Origin: an uncultured bacterium
Lineage (GTDB): Bacteria > Verrucomicrobiota > Lentisphaeria > Victivallales > UBA1829
Length of the DNA: 64,000 bases
Reading direction: 5' to 3'
NCBI GenBank assembly: GCA_902780135.1
Contig: CACZEK010000003.1
Span: 1-64,000, forward strand
The notes under the pieces are model-generated. The model worked only from the letters and a program-made list of their open reading frames with translations, made no database searches and was not told the DNA's origin. Positions 62,088 to 64,000 of this stretch are shown piece by piece (within the stretch, counting starts at the first letter, position 1; each line of letters begins with the position of its first letter). Position numbers and translations under genes: made by a program.

Positions 62088-62306
62088 TCATTTGAACGTG
62101 TCGTTGATGGCATCGCCGACCGCCTTGTTGGTCTCGGCAGCGGCGTCTTCGGCCTTCTTGGTGAACTTGTTGACGCCGGATTCGGTGCTGTCGATCGCCT
62201 TGTCGAGCTTTTCGCCGGCGGTTTCCTTCTTTTCGCAGGAGGTGGTGAACGTCATGGCGCAGAACGCGGCGGCGGCGACGGAGAGCGTGAAGAGCAGTTT
62301 TTTCAT
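62088..62306 (-). CDS. Small lipoprotein
   Basis: The 72-residue product has a signal peptide with lipobox FTTSC (C24). A short charged helix follows (EKKETAGEKLDKAIDSTESG, then VNKFTKKAEDAAAETNKAVG). It resembles the entericidin/YqjD-like class of small envelope lipoproteins in size only. AAAGGCA precedes the ATG. It may be co-transcribed with the membrane-protein gene 60 bases upstream. Confidence 0.8.
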   Translation of the reverse strand: MKKLLFTLSVAAAAFCAMTFTTSCEKKETAGEKLDKAIDSTESGVNKFTKKAEDAAAETNKAVGDAINDTFK

Positions 62307-62366
62307 GATGATATGCCTTTCAATTGGTTGTTGAATATGAGGAGAAAGCCGGATCGTAAAAAGCGG

Positions 62367-63107
62367 TCACTCGGCTTTCTTTTTGGGCTTGATGGTGAGG
62401 ATGAACCCGAGGGCGAGGCTGAGGAACGCGCTCATGAGGACCTGGTAGTTGGCGGGGAGCGAGAACGTGATCGTGTGCGCCGGGATCCAGAAGACGACGA
62501 TGGTCTTCAGCAGGTAGGAGCCCCAGAGGTGCTTGTCGATGCCTTCGAGGAACTCGGTGCCGCCGAGGAAGCGCTTCTTGGTGATGCAGGTGTTCCAGAA
62601 TTCGTGGCTGAGCATCATCGGGAAGCAGAAAATGAGGTTGGCCCACAGGGACGTGGAGAAGCCCTGCCAGATCTTCTGCACGGTGTCGTTTTCGAACGTG
62701 AGCGGCCAGACAGGGGTGCCCATGATGGCGTGGATGCCCTTGCCGAAGATCGCGAATGCGATGGTGAAGAGCATGCCGTACACGCCCCAGACGATGAATT
62801 TCGCAATCAGGTCGGGGGTCTTCCAGCTGCCGGTCTTGCCGCGCACCTTGATCATTTCACCGAGCGTGGCGAGCAGGCCGACCTTCAGGAAGCCGGAGAT
62901 GTAGGGGTAATGCCCGACGACGCGGCCGAAGTTCCTGATGCCGTCCGTGGAGAATCCGGCCCAGTAGAGGCCGTGCTTCGCGGATCCGGTCAGGGCGTTG
63001 AGGTCGATCTTCACGTCCGTGCCGTAATCCCACGGGAAGAAGAAGACGAGGCAGACGAACGCTGCAAAGTAGATGACCGCGATGATATCGCCGATTTTGA
63101 ATTTCAT
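62367..63107 (-). CDS. Polytopic membrane protein of unknown function
   Basis: The 246-residue product has about five hydrophobic helices (10-27, 74-90, 101-121, 148-165, 195-240). The C-terminal stretch KTIVVFWIPAHTITFSLP and NYQVLMSAFLSLALGFILTI vaguely recalls the Mpv17/PMP22 C-terminal motif, a weak similarity. AAAGGAAAC lies before ATG 63107. Function not known. Confidence 0.78.
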   Translation of the reverse strand: MKFKIGDIIAVIYFAAFVCLVFFFPWDYGTDVKIDLNALTGSAKHGLYWAGFSTDGIRNFGRVVGHYPYISGFLKVGLLATLGEMIKVRGKTGSWKTPDLIAKFIVWGVYGMLFTIAFAIFGKGIHAIMGTPVWPLTFENDTVQKIWQGFSTSLWANLIFCFPMMLSHEFWNTCITKKRFLGGTEFLEGIDKHLWGSYLLKTIVVFWIPAHTITFSLPANYQVLMSAFLSLALGFILTIKPKKKAE

Positions 63108-63157
63108 GGTAATTGTTTCCTTTTGTGGGGGTTGGGGAGATCAAAACTATAACTTAT

Positions 63158-63186
63158 AACATAGCACGGAATCCCGAAAAAATCAA
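63158..63186 (-). promoter_or_regulatory. Promoter of the membrane-protein and small-lipoprotein genes
   Basis: On the minus strand TTGATT (63186-63181), 17-base spacer, TATGTT (63163-63158) preceded by TGC (extended -10). Confidence 0.6.
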
Positions 63187-63229
63187 GTGAAACTCAGCCG
63201 ATAAACGACCGAATCCGTCCTGTTTGAAC

Positions 63230-63682
63230 TCATGAAGATTTTTTCGATTTCAGATCCCGGGGTTGTTTTTTCTTCTTTCCGGCTTTCTTTTTCCCGGCGA
63301 GTTCCGCACTGACGATCTCATACATCTCGCGGGCGTCTTTTTTCCTGTCAAGTTCATACGCGCTTGCCGCCGACGGGTTTTCCATCGCTTTTTTGAACCA
63401 GAAAAGCGCCTTGCGTTTGTCCCGCGGCATGTGTTCTCCGCTGTACAGCATCATGGCGTAATCCCACTGGCAGTCGATGTCCCCCAGCATCGCGCCTTTT
63501 TTATAGAACCGGATGCCAAGCTCGATATCGTCCTGTTCGCCATCCCCGAATTCTCCGGTCACGCACTTGGCTCCGACTTCGTGCATGCAGCGGCGGTCGT
63601 TCAGGATCAGCGCCTTTAACGCCTCACGCAACGTAAAACAATCACGTTCCAGTTTTTCGATTCTGTCAGTCAGTTTGCTCAT
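63230..63682 (-). CDS. Sel1-like repeat protein, small
   Basis: The 150-residue cytosolic product starts with a coiled-coil (MSKLTDRIEKLERDCFTLRE), then Sel1-like helices (GIRFYKKGAMLGDIDCQWDY, MLYSGEHMPRDKRKALFWFK). It ends in a lysine-rich tail (KKKAGKKKKQPRDLKSKKSS). It lacks a signal peptide, unlike the Sel1 protein at 53.5 kb. The ribosome site before ATG 63682 is weak. Confidence 0.72.
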   Translation of the reverse strand: MSKLTDRIEKLERDCFTLREALKALILNDRRCMHEVGAKCVTGEFGDGEQDDIELGIRFYKKGAMLGDIDCQWDYAMMLYSGEHMPRDKRKALFWFKKAMENPSAASAYELDRKKDAREMYEIVSAELAGKKKAGKKKKQPRDLKSKKSS

Positions 63683-63742
63683 GAAAGAATTCCGTTACAC
63701 ATTTTGGAGGTAAAACATAGCATTATGGATGGCGGCCCGGTA

Positions 63743-64000
63743 TTATTGCGGCGTCTGCGAGGGAGCGGGATCGGAATCGCCTTCAGTACGGTTTTCCTTG
63801 TTCTTCGCCGCGGCGCGGCGTTCTTCCAGTTCTTTCTGCCAGATGATCTCCCGCCATTTCCTGTCCAGCTCCTGATATTCTTCAAGATCGCGTTTCTTCT
63901 TGTGTCCCGGTGCGCCCGGCATGTAGGCGTGGATGTTGACGCCGTATCGTGAATCCGGGTCCCGAGATACGATGCGCCGTCCGTCCACTGCCGGATCATG
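63743..64000 (-). CDS. C-terminal end of a protein cut by the right edge
   Basis: A frame open from the right edge (HDPAVDGRRIVSRDPDSRYG) continues to a stop at 63743. The visible 85 residues include NIHAYMPGAPGHKKKRDLEE, then a charged helix KWREIIWQKELEERRAAAKN and a polar tail ending APSQTPQ. I do not recognise it. A GTG at 63988 could serve as start, but the in-frame reading through the edge makes a longer protein more likely. Confidence 0.6.
   Translation of the reverse strand, partial: HDPAVDGRRIVSRDPDSRYGVNIHAYMPGAPGHKKKRDLEEYQELDRKWREIIWQKELEERRAAAKNKENRTEGDSDPAPSQTPQ

Overview
The window is GC-rich (coding regions look like 60-65 % G+C by eye), densely packed and Gram-negative in character: many lipoproteins with lipoboxes, SecA with a C-terminal zinc motif, WaaP-type sugar kinases, and a PqiC-like lipoprotein. 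FtsA/FtsZ are strongly diverged, and Flp/Tad-like pilin genes, tandem SecD-P1-like lipoproteins and a GH127 glycosidase are present. Together these point to the PVC superphylum, most probably Lentisphaerota (Victivallales-like gut or sediment bacterium). That assignment is an inference from gene content; there is no rRNA gene to confirm it. No tRNA, rRNA, CRISPR array, transposase or phage gene was found, so this is chromosomal core sequence with lineage-specific insertions.

Layout. 1-3.3 kb (minus): a membrane-anchored protein cut by the left edge, a cytosolic-type 5'-nucleotidase and the NAD(P)HX repair enzyme Nnr. 3.4-10.9 kb (plus): a GT39-like membrane glycosyltransferase, an RlmN fused to an ankyrin lipoprotein, RecO, a secreted Gln/Pro/Arg/Gly repeat protein, CysK and an alpha/beta hydrolase. 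11-21.8 kb (minus): the transcription/translation operon nusA-infB-rbfA-nrnA-truB followed by a His-rich protein, a Uup-type ABC-F ATPase and an RluA-type pseudouridine synthase. 22-22.6 kb: rpsT, a UUCG terminator and a 42-bp tandem repeat. 22.6-30.1 kb (minus): LysM lipoprotein, PqiC-like lipoprotein, HD phosphohydrolase, then after a terminator ftsA-ftsZ, an M28 lipoprotein peptidase, a WaaP-type kinase and a degenerate partner.

30.3-38.5 kb: a DUF3089 lipoprotein hydrolase (plus), then minus-strand genes for an MBL hydrolase, TadG-like, TadE-like and two pilin-like peptides (one of only 53 residues), a secreted protein of unknown role, and three tandem paralogous lipoproteins resembling the SecD P1 head. 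38.7-43.3 kb (plus): the MoxR / DUF58 / transglutaminase trio. 43.4-46.4 kb (minus): a parvulin lipoprotein and a double-thioredoxin protein with a SurA-like tail. 46.7-57.3 kb (plus): GH127 beta-L-arabinofuranosidase, zinc-ribbon protein, PyrE, SecA, Sel1-repeat protein, TrmL, a flippase-like membrane protein and a PP2C phosphatase. 57.4-64 kb: an ATPase/DUF4143 gene with a duplicated 42-bp element around its promoter, an M24 peptidase, a PlsY-GpsA fusion, and small envelope proteins up to the right edge.

The most distinctive signals are gene fusions (PlsY-GpsA; RlmN-ankyrin lipoprotein; Trx-Trx-SurA-like), the divergent FtsZ with an altered T7 loop, the kinase/pseudokinase pair, the triplicated SecD-P1-like lipoproteins, and two repeat families in non-coding DNA (22.5 kb/58.8 kb and 57.4 kb).
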